64,000 nucleotides of DNA from Streptomyces sp. NBC_00820 (GTDB lineage Bacteria > Actinomycetota > Actinomycetes > Streptomycetales > Streptomycetaceae). The DNA is taken from assembly GCF_036347055.1 (NCBI RefSeq), contig NZ_CP108882.1, forward strand, positions 5,126,501 to 5,190,500. The letters run 5' to 3'. The notes under the pieces were generated by a model. That model searched no databases. It worked only from the letters and a program-made list of their open reading frames with translations, and had not been told where the DNA came from. Shown here piece after piece: positions 6,666-15,080 of the stretch; position 1 is the first letter of the stretch; every line of letters starts with the position of its first letter. The position numbers and the translations under genes are program-made.

Positions 6666-8390
6666 CTACGGCAGCGCGTGCACGTGCGCCCCCACCGAGT
6701 TGGACCAGGCGTTGCCCGCCGACGCGTCCCAGTTGGTGGACCAGGTCATCGCGCCCCGCAGGCCGGGGTAGGTCGCTGACGGCTTGAAGGTGCCGCAGTT
6801 CGTGCCCTTGGTGAGGCAGTCGAGGGCGTTGTTCACGACGGTCGGGGAGACGTAGCCGCTGCCCGCCGCGCTGGTCGAGGCCGGGAGGCCGAGGCCCACC
6901 TGGGACGGGGAGAGGCCGCCCTGGAGCTGGATGCAGGCGAGGGCAGTGAGGAAGTCGACCGAGCCCTGGCTGTAGACCTTGCCGTCGCAGCCGAGCATGG
7001 AACCGCTGTTGTAGTACTGCATGTTGACGACCGTGAGGATGTCCTTGATGTTCAGGGCCGTCTGGAAGTAGGAGCCCGAGGTCGACTGCATGTCGATCGT
7101 CTGGGGAGCCATGGTGATGACGAGGGAGGCGCCCGCCCTGGCGGACAGGGAGCGCAGCGCCTGCGTCATGTAGGTGGCGTTGAGCCCGTTCTCCAGGTCG
7201 ATGTCGACGCCGTCGAAGCCGTACGTCTGCATCAGCGAGTAGACGGAGTTCGCGAAGTTCGCCGCCGACGTCGAGTCGCTGATCGACACCGTGCCGTTCT
7301 GGCCGCCGACCGAGATGATCACCTTCTTGCCGGCCGCGTGCTTGGCGGCGATGTCCGCCTTGAACTGGTCGACGGTGTAGCCGCCCAGGCCGGCCGAGTC
7401 GAGGGTGAAGCTCACCGCGCCCGGTGTCGTCGTCGCGTCGGCGAAGGCCACCGCGATGATGTCGTAGGAGGACGGGACGGCGGACAGTTTCTGGACCGTC
7501 GCGCCGTTGTTGAAGTTCTGCCAGTAGCCGGTCACGGCGTGCTTGGGCAGCGTGCCCCCGCCTCCGCCGCCGGTCCCGGAGGACGTCGTCCCCGTCACCG
7601 CGCCCGACTTCGCCGACTCACCGGCCGAGTTCGTCGCCGTGACCTGGAAGGAGTACGACGTCGACGCCGACAGCCCGGTCACGGTCGCGGAGGTGCCCGT
7701 CACCGCCGTCACCTTCGTGCCGCCGCGGTAGACGTTGTAGCCCATGGCGCCCGACACCGTGTTCCATGTCAGGGAGACCGAGGACGACGTCGTGCCGGCG
7801 ACCGCCAGGCCCGCCGGGGTGGCGGGGACCGTGGGGGCCGGGTCGCCGCCACCGCCGCCGTCGGGACCGAAGACCGAGATGTCGTCGGCGTAGTAGGCGG
7901 CCTGGCCGTACCAGCCGTGGGTGTAGACCGTGACGGAGGTGGTCGAGGCGCCCGTGGTGAACGTCGTCGACAGCTGCGACCAGCCCGCGGTGTCGGGGGT
8001 CCAGGTCGAGGTGTCCGTCGTTCCCGTGCCCGTGACGCCGAGGAAGGAGTAGCCGCCCTGGACCCACGCGCTGAGCGTGTACGTCGAGTTGGGCTTCACC
8101 GCGACCGGCTGGGTGCACTGGGCGTTGTCCTGGCCGGCCGGGGTCGCCTTCAGTGCGGAGGCGCCGCCGTGCACCGGGGAGGAGACGGTCGTGCCGCTGG
8201 CGGCCGTGCAGGTCCAGTTGGCGAGGCCCGACTCGAAGCCGGCGTTCTTGGCGTTGTTGACGTCCGCCGCGGAGGCGGGGGCCGCGGCGAGGCCCGCGAG
8301 CCCGAGCGCGAGGGCGAGCGTGGCGGTGGCCGCCCCTGCGCGCAGGCGGATACGGCGTCTGCGTCTGGGCATGCCTGGTACGCGGTCCAC
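6666..8390 (-). CDS. Secreted GH18 chitinase with CBM and FnIII domains
   Basis: 574 residues. The Arg-rich signal peptide (PRRRRRIRLRAGAATATLAL ... APASAAD) suits Tat or Sec export. Next comes a carbohydrate-binding beta-sandwich (about 42-175, NAGFESGLANWTCTAASGTT), a Gly/Pro linker, one fibronectin type III domain (about 190-275, PAGLAVAGTTSSSVSLTW) and a GH18 catalytic domain (about 285-574). The active-site signature DGVDIDLE is at about 393-400, with the catalytic Glu at about 400; substrate-side motifs MTWSTNWD and VNMQYYN are present. It hydrolyses beta-1,4-N-acetylglucosamine chains outside the cell. The GTG start (8388-8390) has GGAGG five bases upstream. A DasR-type operator lies 58 bases upstream. 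Confidence 0.95.
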   Translation of the reverse strand: MDRVPGMPRRRRRIRLRAGAATATLALALGLAGLAAAPASAADVNNAKNAGFESGLANWTCTAASGTTVSSPVHGGASALKATPAGQDNAQCTQPVAVKPNSTYTLSAWVQGGYSFLGVTGTGTTDTSTWTPDTAGWSQLSTTFTTGASTTSVTVYTHGWYGQAAYYADDISVFGPDGGGGGDPAPTVPATPAGLAVAGTTSSSVSLTWNTVSGAMGYNVYRGGTKVTAVTGTSATVTGLSASTSYSFQVTATNSAGESAKSGAVTGTTSSGTGGGGGGTLPKHAVTGYWQNFNNGATVQKLSAVPSSYDIIAVAFADATTTPGAVSFTLDSAGLGGYTVDQFKADIAAKHAAGKKVIISVGGQNGTVSISDSTSAANFANSVYSLMQTYGFDGVDIDLENGLNATYMTQALRSLSARAGASLVITMAPQTIDMQSTSGSYFQTALNIKDILTVVNMQYYNSGSMLGCDGKVYSQGSVDFLTALACIQLQGGLSPSQVGLGLPASTSAAGSGYVSPTVVNNALDCLTKGTNCGTFKPSATYPGLRGAMTWSTNWDASAGNAWSNSVGAHVHALP

Positions 8391-8447
8391 TGGGGCCTCC
8401 GGTGGGGGAGAGAGGGGTGAGGGACGGTGGCCACCGCTCGCTCCAAG

Positions 8448-8461
8448 TTGGTCCAGACCAA
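8448..8461. promoter_or_regulatory. DasR-responsive element (dre)-like operator
   Basis: ttggtccagaccaa has 6-base arms TTGGTC/GACCAA around a CA centre, close to the known DasR consensus (TGGTCTAGACCA core). It sits 58 bases upstream of the chitinase start. DasR is the GntR-family repressor of GlcNAc and chitin genes in Streptomyces, so chitin-inducible control is expected. Confidence 0.75.
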
Positions 8462-8685
8462 TGCGGCTGTCAAGGGGTGCGGAGTGGGGTCACCTTCGGT
8501 TGAGTGCTCAACCTGTCCTGTTTTGCCGGGAGTTGTGCCAAGAGAGTTCCACGCGAGCTACACAAACGCTGTTCTCCGGCCATTGGGGCGTGGATACAGT
8601 GCCTAGGTAGTCACGCAATGAAGTCGTCCTGGCGCATTGGAGTCACACCGGTGGGCCGGAGGGTGTGAAGAGCGGGGAGCTGCGC

Positions 8686-9786
8686 GTGCCAACTGCCGTT
8701 GCCGTGACGAGTGCCGACCTGGCGTTGCCGGCGCAGGATGAGCGGACCATGCCCGCCGTCGTCCTGCGCGACCTCGACCAGCGCCCACTGGAGCACGTCC
8801 TCACCGAAGTCGGCGCGCTGGTCGACCAGTTCGGGTATCTGGTCGTCGTGTGCTCGCGCGCGACCCCGGAACCCGTCGTGCGACGGCTGCACACCCTGCG
8901 GTCGCTGCTGGAGAGCGACCGCATCGCGCTCTTCCGGCCGGAACTGCCCCCGCTCGGGACCGCCGTCCTCGCCCGGCAGCTGCGCCAGCTCGCCTCCTGC
9001 GAACTGAGCCCGGGGGTCCTCGCCTCCGCCGGACGGCTGCTCACCCACTACATCCACGCCGGCGCCGTCCTCGGCTCGGTCGCCCGGCTGGACCGGGTGC
9101 CGGTCGGACTCAAGGCGCACGCCAAGTCCTGGGTGCCCGGCAGCCAGTTCGCCGTTCTCGCCCACCCCGAGCCGCAGCTCGTGAAGATCACCCCGGACGC
9201 CACGCTCAAGGGCCCCGAGTTCGGCACCTGGATGCTCGTCGCCAGGGGGCAGTTGCAGACCGACTGGGTCGCCGGACTCGCGAAGGCGTGGAAGGTGCAG
9301 GGGCTGCACGAGGCGCCGCTGCCCGCCGAGTCGCCCGTGTGGTGGGGGACCGGCCGCGTGGTCGAGTTCTGCAGCTATCTCGCCGACCTCTCCGTCCTCT
9401 ACCAACTGGTCACCTCCGTACGGCAGTCCAGCTGCCACTGGTGCGGCTTCGACGTCATCGGCGACCGCTGCGTCTTCTGCTCCGCCACCCCGCCCGCCTA
9501 CGAGCACCCGGCCCCGCGCGCCCTGGGGCGCAGGAACGCCGGACGGCAGGCGGGTACGGGGCGGGGGAGCGGCGGGACGCGCGGGAGCGCCGGGCCGGAG
9601 GGGAGCGCAGGGGTGCAGGGAGGTCCAGGGCCCCAGGCGATCGCGGGGCCGCAGGGAGGTCCGGGGCCGCAGGGAGGCGCAGGGGAACGACGGAACGCCC
9701 TGGAGCCGGCGCGGCGACTCGGAGCCCTCGACTCGCGAAGCGCCCCCGACCCGCGAAGAGCCCTCGAACCACGGACGCCCGCCTGA
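8686..9786 (+). CDS. Conserved hypothetical protein at head of the Tad locus, with zinc-ribbon and collagen-like tail
   Basis: 366 residues if it starts at GTG 8686, which has GGGGAG six bases upstream; GTG 8665 is in frame but its ribosome binding site is too close. The N-terminal 240 residues form an alpha/beta domain with no recognised catalytic motif (LRDLDQRPLEHVLTEVGALV, LKGPEFGTWMLV). Four cysteines in CHWCGFDVIGDRCVFC (about 250-265) make a zinc ribbon. The last 95 residues are low-complexity Gly/Pro/Gln/Arg with collagen-like GPQGGPGPQGG repeats. It precedes cpaB by 71 bases and probably belongs to the pilus operon. Function unknown. Confidence 0.75.
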   Translation: MPTAVAVTSADLALPAQDERTMPAVVLRDLDQRPLEHVLTEVGALVDQFGYLVVVCSRATPEPVVRRLHTLRSLLESDRIALFRPELPPLGTAVLARQLRQLASCELSPGVLASAGRLLTHYIHAGAVLGSVARLDRVPVGLKAHAKSWVPGSQFAVLAHPEPQLVKITPDATLKGPEFGTWMLVARGQLQTDWVAGLAKAWKVQGLHEAPLPAESPVWWGTGRVVEFCSYLADLSVLYQLVTSVRQSSCHWCGFDVIGDRCVFCSATPPAYEHPAPRALGRRNAGRQAGTGRGSGGTRGSAGPEGSAGVQGGPGPQAIAGPQGGPGPQGGAGERRNALEPARRLGALDSRSAPDPRRALEPRTPA

Positions 9787-9857
9787 CCGGCCGCAGTTGA
9801 CACCGGCCGTCGCTCACATCCCGCTCGACCGATTCCCCCAATGAGGTTGCACGGTTC

Positions 9858-10562
9858 ATGAACTCCCGTCAGCGCCGCGGCGTGATACTCCTGATCCTGT
9901 CGGTCCTGTGCGCTCTCGGCGCGTTCGCCGGCGTGCTCTCCGTCATCCACGACGTGCAGTCCAAGGTCGGCCCCGAGGTCACCGCCTACCGGGTCAGATC
10001 CGAGGTGAAGCCGTACACCGAGCTGGACACCGGACAGTTCGAGAAGATCCGGATGCCCCGCCGCTGGCTGTCCGGGAACGCCGTCACCGACCTCCGGCAG
10101 ATCCACGACAAGATCGCCGTGACCACCCTGCACCCCGGCTCCCTGCTCCAGACCGACATGGTCGTCGACCGGCCCGCCCTGCAGCCCGGCCAGCAGGAGG
10201 TCGCCATCATGATCGACGCGGCGACGGGCGTCGCCGGCAAGATCACGCCCGGCTCGCGCGTCAACGTCTACGCCACCTTCGAGGGCCGCAAGGACAGCGA
10301 CCCCGACCAGTCGAAGATCATCGTCACCAACGCCCGGGTCCTCGACGTCGGCCACATCACCGCCCTGGACCCCGACCACAACAAGGACCAGCAGCCCACC
10401 GAGGCCGTCCCCATCACCTTCGCGCTGTCCGCCCTCGACGCCCAGCGCGTCACCTACGCCGAGTCGTTCGCCCAGCGGGTCCGCCTCGCGCTGGTCGCCC
10501 CGGGCGGCGAGACCAGCGTCCCCGACCAGGACCGCACCTACGAACTCGCTACGGACAAGTGA
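9858..10562 (+). CDS. cpaB: Flp pilus assembly protein CpaB (SAF domain)
   Basis: 234 residues. One N-terminal transmembrane helix (about 9-30, GVILLILSVLCALGAFAGV) is followed by an SAF-like beta-clip region (YRVRSEVKPYTELDTGQFEKI) and a RcpC/CpaB domain (QEVAIMIDAATGVAGKITPG ... VNVYATFEG). CpaB proteins sit in the cell envelope and help assemble or gate the Tad secretion apparatus. First core gene of the Tad operon, followed 10 bases later by cpaE. Confidence 0.88.
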   Translation: MNSRQRRGVILLILSVLCALGAFAGVLSVIHDVQSKVGPEVTAYRVRSEVKPYTELDTGQFEKIRMPRRWLSGNAVTDLRQIHDKIAVTTLHPGSLLQTDMVVDRPALQPGQQEVAIMIDAATGVAGKITPGSRVNVYATFEGRKDSDPDQSKIIVTNARVLDVGHITALDPDHNKDQQPTEAVPITFALSALDAQRVTYAESFAQRVRLALVAPGGETSVPDQDRTYELATDK

Positions 10563-10572
10563 GAGGCGGCCC

Positions 10573-11823
10573 ATGCCCACCAGGATCCTCCCGGCCGGCG
10601 CGGACCCGGACGCCGTCCGCTCCCTCGTCACCCTGCTCAGCCAGCTCCCCGACGCCGAACCGGTCCCCCCGGTGACCGACTCCACCCAGCTCGTCGACAC
10701 CCTCGGCCGCCTCGCCGCCGAGTCGGTCGACGAACTGCCCGAGGTCGTCGTCGTCCACGAACGCATCGGACCCGTGCCCGCCCTGGAGCTGATCCGCGAG
10801 GTCGCCCTGCGCTTCCCGGCCGTCGGCGTCATCCTCGTCACCACCGACGCCGGCCCCGCTCTGCTCGCCGCAGCCATGGACTCCGGCGCCCGCGGCCTGG
10901 TCGCGCTGCCGCTGTCGTACGAGGAACTCGCCCACCGCGTGCAGGCCGTCGCCCAGTGGTCCACCGGCGTCCGCCGCCACCTCGGGCACGGCTCCCCCGA
11001 CGTCCTCACCGGAGCCGGCGGCAGGGTCGTGACGGTCAGTGGCGCCAAGGGCGGCGTCGGCGCCACCACGGTCGCCATCCAGCTCGCCCTCGCCGCCCAG
11101 GCCTCCGGCCGCGCCACCGCCCTGGTCGACCTCGACCTCCAGACCGGCGACATCGCCTCCTTCCTGGACGTCCAGTTCCGCCGCTCGGTGGTCGACCTGG
11201 CCGCCATCAGCGACATCTCCCCGCGCGTCCTCGCCGACGCCGTCTTCCGTCACGACACCGGTGTCGCCCTGCTCCTCGCACCCGGCGAGGGCGAACGCGG
11301 CGAGGAGGTCACCGACCGCGCCGCCCGCCAGATCGTCAGCGCCCTGCGCTCACGCTACGAGGTCGTCGTCCTCGACTGCGGCGCCCAGCTCAGCGGCGCC
11401 GGCGCGGCGGCCGTCGAGATGGCCGACACCGCGCTGCTGGTGACGACCCCGGACGTGGTCGCCGTACGCGCCGCCAAGCGGACCGTACGCATGTGGGACC
11501 GGCTCCAGATCCGCAAGGCGGAGGAGACGACCGGCGTCGTCAACCGCCTCACGCGCGCCACGGAGATCCAGCCCGCGCTCGTGCAGCGCATCACCGGCAC
11601 CGCGCTCGCCCGTACCGCCGTCCCCGCCAACTTCAAGGAGCTGCAGGGGGTCGTGGACGCCGGACGCGTCCACGAACTCGACAGCCGCAGCACCGTGAAG
11701 CAGGCGCTGTGGGCCCTCGCCGGGGAACTGGGGCTGGCGAAGGCGCCCGAGGTGTCCCATCGCGGAGGTGGCCGGCCGCGCGGCGACCGTGGGTCGGTGA
11801 GCCTGCGGCGGCGGAAGGAGTGA
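10573..11823 (+). CDS. cpaE: CpaE/TadZ-type P-loop ATPase
   Basis: 416 residues. The N-terminal third resembles a degenerate receiver domain (about 30-130). A ParA/MinD-type ATPase follows, with the deviant Walker A SGAKGGVGATT (about 156-166), LVDLDLQTGDIASFLDV (about 187-203) and VVLDCGAQLSG. CpaE/TadZ proteins localise the Tad pilus machine at the inner face of the membrane; actinobacterial relatives also influence septation. The basic C-terminal tail (RGGGRPRGDRGSVSLRRRKE) is extra. It overlaps no gene; the first pseudopilin gene starts 8 bases after the stop. Confidence 0.9.
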   Translation: MPTRILPAGADPDAVRSLVTLLSQLPDAEPVPPVTDSTQLVDTLGRLAAESVDELPEVVVVHERIGPVPALELIREVALRFPAVGVILVTTDAGPALLAAAMDSGARGLVALPLSYEELAHRVQAVAQWSTGVRRHLGHGSPDVLTGAGGRVVTVSGAKGGVGATTVAIQLALAAQASGRATALVDLDLQTGDIASFLDVQFRRSVVDLAAISDISPRVLADAVFRHDTGVALLLAPGEGERGEEVTDRAARQIVSALRSRYEVVVLDCGAQLSGAGAAAVEMADTALLVTTPDVVAVRAAKRTVRMWDRLQIRKAEETTGVVNRLTRATEIQPALVQRITGTALARTAVPANFKELQGVVDAGRVHELDSRSTVKQALWALAGELGLAKAPEVSHRGGGRPRGDRGSVSLRRRKE

Positions 11824-11830
11824 GGGGCCG

Positions 11831-12412
11831 ATGAGACGCCTGTCAGGGGAAGACCGGGGGCAGCGGCGACGCATCCGCTTCTTCGGGGCGGGAGGACGGG
11901 GGCCGTGGGGCACCTCGTTCTCCGGAGCGGGCGGGCATGGGCCGTGGGGCAGCCCGTTGTCCGGAGTGGGTGGGCATGGGCCGTGGGGCAGCCCGTTGTC
12001 CGGAGTGGGTGGACCGGAGCCGCGGCGCACCCCGTCCTTCAGGGGCGGCGACCGGGGGCAGGTCAGCATCGAGTTCCTCGGGATGACCCCGCTGATCGTG
12101 CTGACCCTGGTGCTCGTGTGGCAGGCCGTACTCGTGGGGTACACCTTCACGCTCGCCGGGAACGCCGCGGACGAGGCGGTGCGCGCGGGCACCGCCGCGG
12201 CTCCGGGCGGCGCACGCCAGGCCGCGTGCGAGGCGGCTGCACTGAAGGACCTCTCGGATGCGTGGCGCGACGGCGCGTCGGTGACCTGCAGCGCGTCCGG
12301 CTACGTCACGGCCGACGTCTCCCTCAGGGTCCCCGTCCTCTTCCCGGGCGTGGTCCCCTTCCCCGTCACGGTGACGGGCCACGCGGGCACCGTCGAGGAG
12401 GTGAAGCACTGA
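11831..12412 (+). CDS. TadE-family pseudopilin with repeat-extended N-terminus
   Basis: 193 residues. The pseudopilin part starts at RGGDRGQVSIEFLGMTPLIV: processing is expected between G and Q, leaving Glu at +5 and a hydrophobic helix. The C-terminal domain has two Cys residues. Unusually the cytosolic leader is about 75 residues long and built from 13-residue repeats (GGHGPWGSPLSGV) encoded by a 39-bp tandem repeat at 11891-12046. The ATG is at 11831, 8 bases after cpaE. An alternative is that translation starts later, but no better ATG or GTG lies between the repeats and the pseudopilin motif. Confidence 0.8.
   Translation: MRRLSGEDRGQRRRIRFFGAGGRGPWGTSFSGAGGHGPWGSPLSGVGGHGPWGSPLSGVGGPEPRRTPSFRGGDRGQVSIEFLGMTPLIVLTLVLVWQAVLVGYTFTLAGNAADEAVRAGTAAAPGGARQAACEAAALKDLSDAWRDGASVTCSASGYVTADVSLRVPVLFPGVVPFPVTVTGHAGTVEEVKH
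11891..12046 (+). repeat. 39-bp tandem repeat, four copies, in a pseudopilin gene
   Basis: Copies at 11891-11929, 11930-11968, 11969-12007 and 12008-12046. Copies 2 and 3 are nearly identical (gggcatgggccgtggggcag core); copies 1 and 4 have diverged. The period is a multiple of 3, so copy-number changes keep the frame. Confidence 0.85.
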
Positions 12413-12413
12413 G

Positions 12414-12761
12414 ATGCCGTACGAGCGTGACAGGCGCCGCGAGCGGGGCCAAGTGGCCATCGAATACCTGGGGTTCATTCCGATCCTGCTGATCGTCGCC
12501 CTGGCCGGCATCCAGATCGGGGCCGTCGCCTACGCGGCGGAACAGGCCGGTACGGCGGCCCGGGCGGGGGCGCGGGCCGCCTCGCTGCGGCAGTCCTACG
12601 CACAGGCGTGCGCGGACGCTGTCAGCGGCGGGATCACGGTGACCTGCTCGGCCGAAGAGGGGGACGACACCGTCACCGTCACCGCCGAGGTGCACATCCC
12701 CAAGGTCGTCTGGGACCTCGGCGACACCCGGAAGACCGCCACCATGCCCCTCGACCACTGA
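12414..12761 (+). CDS. TadE-family pseudopilin
   Basis: 115 residues. A short charged leader (MPYERDRRRERG) is followed by QVAIEYLGFIPILLIVALAG: prepilin-type cleavage after G, Glu at +5, then a hydrophobic stalk. The C-terminal domain contains two Cys residues and beta strands (GGITVTCSAEEGDDTVTVTAEV). It starts one base after the stop of the previous pseudopilin and is followed 19 bases later by cpaF. A minor pilin of the Tad machine. Confidence 0.88.
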   Translation: MPYERDRRRERGQVAIEYLGFIPILLIVALAGIQIGAVAYAAEQAGTAARAGARAASLRQSYAQACADAVSGGITVTCSAEEGDDTVTVTAEVHIPKVVWDLGDTRKTATMPLDH

Positions 12762-12780
12762 CCGAGGAGAAGGGGAACCC

Positions 12781-14118
12781 ATGAGCCTGCGGGCCCGCAT
12801 CAGCACCCCCGAGGAGCACGGCAGCCGGGGTGAGGACGGCCACATGGTCGCCTCCTACCGCGCCAAACTGCTGGAGGAGATCGACCTCGCGGAGATGAGC
12901 GCGCTGGCCGCCGCCGAACGCAGGGCGCGGCTGGAGCGGGTGCTCGGGCACATCATCAGCCGCGAGGGACCGGTCCTGTCGACCGCCGAACGCGCCCAGC
13001 TGATCCGCCGGGTGGTGGACGAGGCGCTGGGCCTCGGCATCCTGGAACCGCTGCTCGAAGACGCCTCCGTCACCGAGATCATGGTCAACGGCCCCGACGC
13101 GATCTTCGTCGAACGCGGCGGCCGCGTCGAGCAGTTGCCGCTCCGCTTCGCCTCCGCCGACCAGCTGATGCAGACCATCGAGCGGATCGTGTCGACGGTC
13201 AACCGCCGCGTCGACGAGTCGAATCCGATGGTCGACGCCCGCCTCCCCTCCGGCGAGCGCGTCAACGTCATCATCCCGCCGCTGTCCCTGACCGGACCCA
13301 TCCTCACCATCCGCCGCTTCCCGCGCTCCTACACCCTCCAGGAGCTGATCGGCTTCGGCTCGCTCGACGAACAGATGGTGTTCCTGCTGGCCGGCCTGGT
13401 GCAGGCGAAGTTCAACGTCATCGTCTCCGGCGCGACCGGCACCGGGAAGACCACCCTGCTCAACGCCCTGTCCGGACTGATCCCGGCCCACGAGCGGATC
13501 ATCACCATCGAGGACTCCGCCGAACTCCAGCTCCAGCAGACCCACGTGGTCCGCCTGGAGTCCCGGCCGCCGAACGTCGAGGGCAAGGGCCAGATCACCA
13601 TCCGCGACCTGGTGCGCAACTCGCTGCGCATGCGTCCCGACCGGATCGTGGTCGGCGAGGTCCGCGGCGGCGAGTCCCTCGACATGCTCCAGGCCATGTC
13701 CACCGGCCACGACGGCTCCCTGGCCACCGTGCACGCCAACAGCGCCGAGGACGCCCTCACCCGCCTGCAGACCCTCGCCTCGATGTCCGACGTCGAGGTG
13801 CCCTTCGCCGCCCTGCGCGACCAGATCAACAGCGCCGTCGACGTCCTCGTCCAGCTCACCCGGTTCGCCGACGGGGCCCGCCGCATCACCGAGATCGCCC
13901 TGCTCGACAGCCACGGCGGCGAGCCGTACCGGCTGGCGACCGCCGCCCGCTTCCACGCCCAGCCCATGACCGCCGACGGCCGGGTGTACGGCACCTTCGA
14001 GTACTTCCCGCTGCCCCGCCGCACCGCCGACCGCCTCTACATGGCGAGCCAGCCCGTCCCGCAGGCCTTCGGAGTCGCCCACTCCACGGCCCAGCTCGCC
14101 ACCCGAGAAGCCAGGTAG
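12781..14118 (+). CDS. cpaF: CpaF/TadA secretion ATPase
   Basis: 445 residues, family-typical length. The N-terminal domain contains the CpaF block LGILEPLLEDASVTEIMVNG. The ATPase core has Walker A SGATGTGKTTLLNAL (about 216-230), an Asp-box region TIEDSAELQL, Walker B RIVVGEVRGGESLDML (about 284-299) and the His box GHDGSLATVHANSAEDAL. This hexameric cytosolic ATPase powers assembly of Flp pilins through TadB/TadC. The start ATG is preceded by GAGGAGAAGGGGAAC. It leads directly into tadB (4 bases). Confidence 0.95.
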   Translation: MSLRARISTPEEHGSRGEDGHMVASYRAKLLEEIDLAEMSALAAAERRARLERVLGHIISREGPVLSTAERAQLIRRVVDEALGLGILEPLLEDASVTEIMVNGPDAIFVERGGRVEQLPLRFASADQLMQTIERIVSTVNRRVDESNPMVDARLPSGERVNVIIPPLSLTGPILTIRRFPRSYTLQELIGFGSLDEQMVFLLAGLVQAKFNVIVSGATGTGKTTLLNALSGLIPAHERIITIEDSAELQLQQTHVVRLESRPPNVEGKGQITIRDLVRNSLRMRPDRIVVGEVRGGESLDMLQAMSTGHDGSLATVHANSAEDALTRLQTLASMSDVEVPFAALRDQINSAVDVLVQLTRFADGARRITEIALLDSHGGEPYRLATAARFHAQPMTADGRVYGTFEYFPLPRRTADRLYMASQPVPQAFGVAHSTAQLATREAR

Positions 14119-14122
14119 GACC

Positions 14123-15067
14123 ATGAGACTCCACACCCTCGCCCAGCTCACCACCGGCGTCGCCCTGCTGACCTGCGTCCTGGCCGTCGTCGGCACGCAC
14201 ACCTACGCCTCGGGCCGGGCCCAGCGCGCCGCGCTCATCGACCGCCTCGCGCACAGCGGGCAGCCCCTGCCACCCGGACGCAGACGCCGCTTCCGCACCC
14301 TGGACCGCCGGCTGCGCCGTACGGCACCGGGCCGGAGACTGGAGCTGAGACTCGCGGCCACCGGCCTGGACGTCACCCCGGGCGAGTTCTTCGCGTACAT
14401 GCTCGCCACGGTCGCCGCCCTCTGGCTCGTCGGGCAGGCCGCCCTGGCCCCCTTCTTCGGGCCGCTCGCCGGCCTCCTCGGCATCGGGGCCGCCGTCCAG
14501 TTCCTCAACTGGCAGCGCCAGAAACGCATCGAGCGGTTCATCGGCCAACTCCCCGAACTGGCCCGCATCCTGGCCAACGCCACCCAGGCCGGACTCGCCC
14601 TGCGCACCGCCATCGGCATGGCGGCGGAGGAGTTGGAGGCCCCGGCCGGGGAGGAACTCGCCAAGGTCGCCGACCAGTTGGCCATCGGCCAGTCGATGGA
14701 CGAGGCGCTCGGCGAACTCGCCGAACGGCTCCCCTCCCGCGAACTCGTCGTCCTCGTCACCACCCTGGTCCTCTCCAGCCGCGCCGGCGGCCAGGTGGTG
14801 TCCGCGCTGCGCAACCTGACCGACACCCTGGAGGAGCGCAAGGAGACCCGCCGCGAGATCCGCACCCAGCTCTCCCAGGTGACCATGACGTCGTACGCCG
14901 TCCCGGTCCTCGGCGTCGGCGCCCTCTTCCTCATGAACGGCGTCAAGGACGGCGCCCTGGAGCGCATGACCGGCTCACCCGTCGGCCAGGGCTGCGTGAT
15001 CGTCGCGTTCGCGATGTACGCCGTGGGCTTCGTCCTCATCCGCCGCATGAGCCGGATCGACGTGTGA
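14123..15067 (+). CDS. tadB: TadB-type inner-membrane platform protein
   Basis: 314 residues of the type II secretion F family. A leading transmembrane helix (about 8-28), two more near 90-125 and two at the C-terminus (VPVLGVGALFLMNGV; QGCVIVAFAMYAVGFVLI) flank a cytosolic four-helix domain (LPELARILANATQAGLALRTAI ... FGELAERLP-like segment LGELAERLPSRE). Pairs with TadC to form the membrane platform driven by CpaF. Directly follows cpaF and precedes tadC by 13 bases. Confidence 0.92.
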   Translation: MRLHTLAQLTTGVALLTCVLAVVGTHTYASGRAQRAALIDRLAHSGQPLPPGRRRRFRTLDRRLRRTAPGRRLELRLAATGLDVTPGEFFAYMLATVAALWLVGQAALAPFFGPLAGLLGIGAAVQFLNWQRQKRIERFIGQLPELARILANATQAGLALRTAIGMAAEELEAPAGEELAKVADQLAIGQSMDEALGELAERLPSRELVVLVTTLVLSSRAGGQVVSALRNLTDTLEERKETRREIRTQLSQVTMTSYAVPVLGVGALFLMNGVKDGALERMTGSPVGQGCVIVAFAMYAVGFVLIRRMSRIDV

Positions 15068-15080
15068 GGGGGATGTCCTG

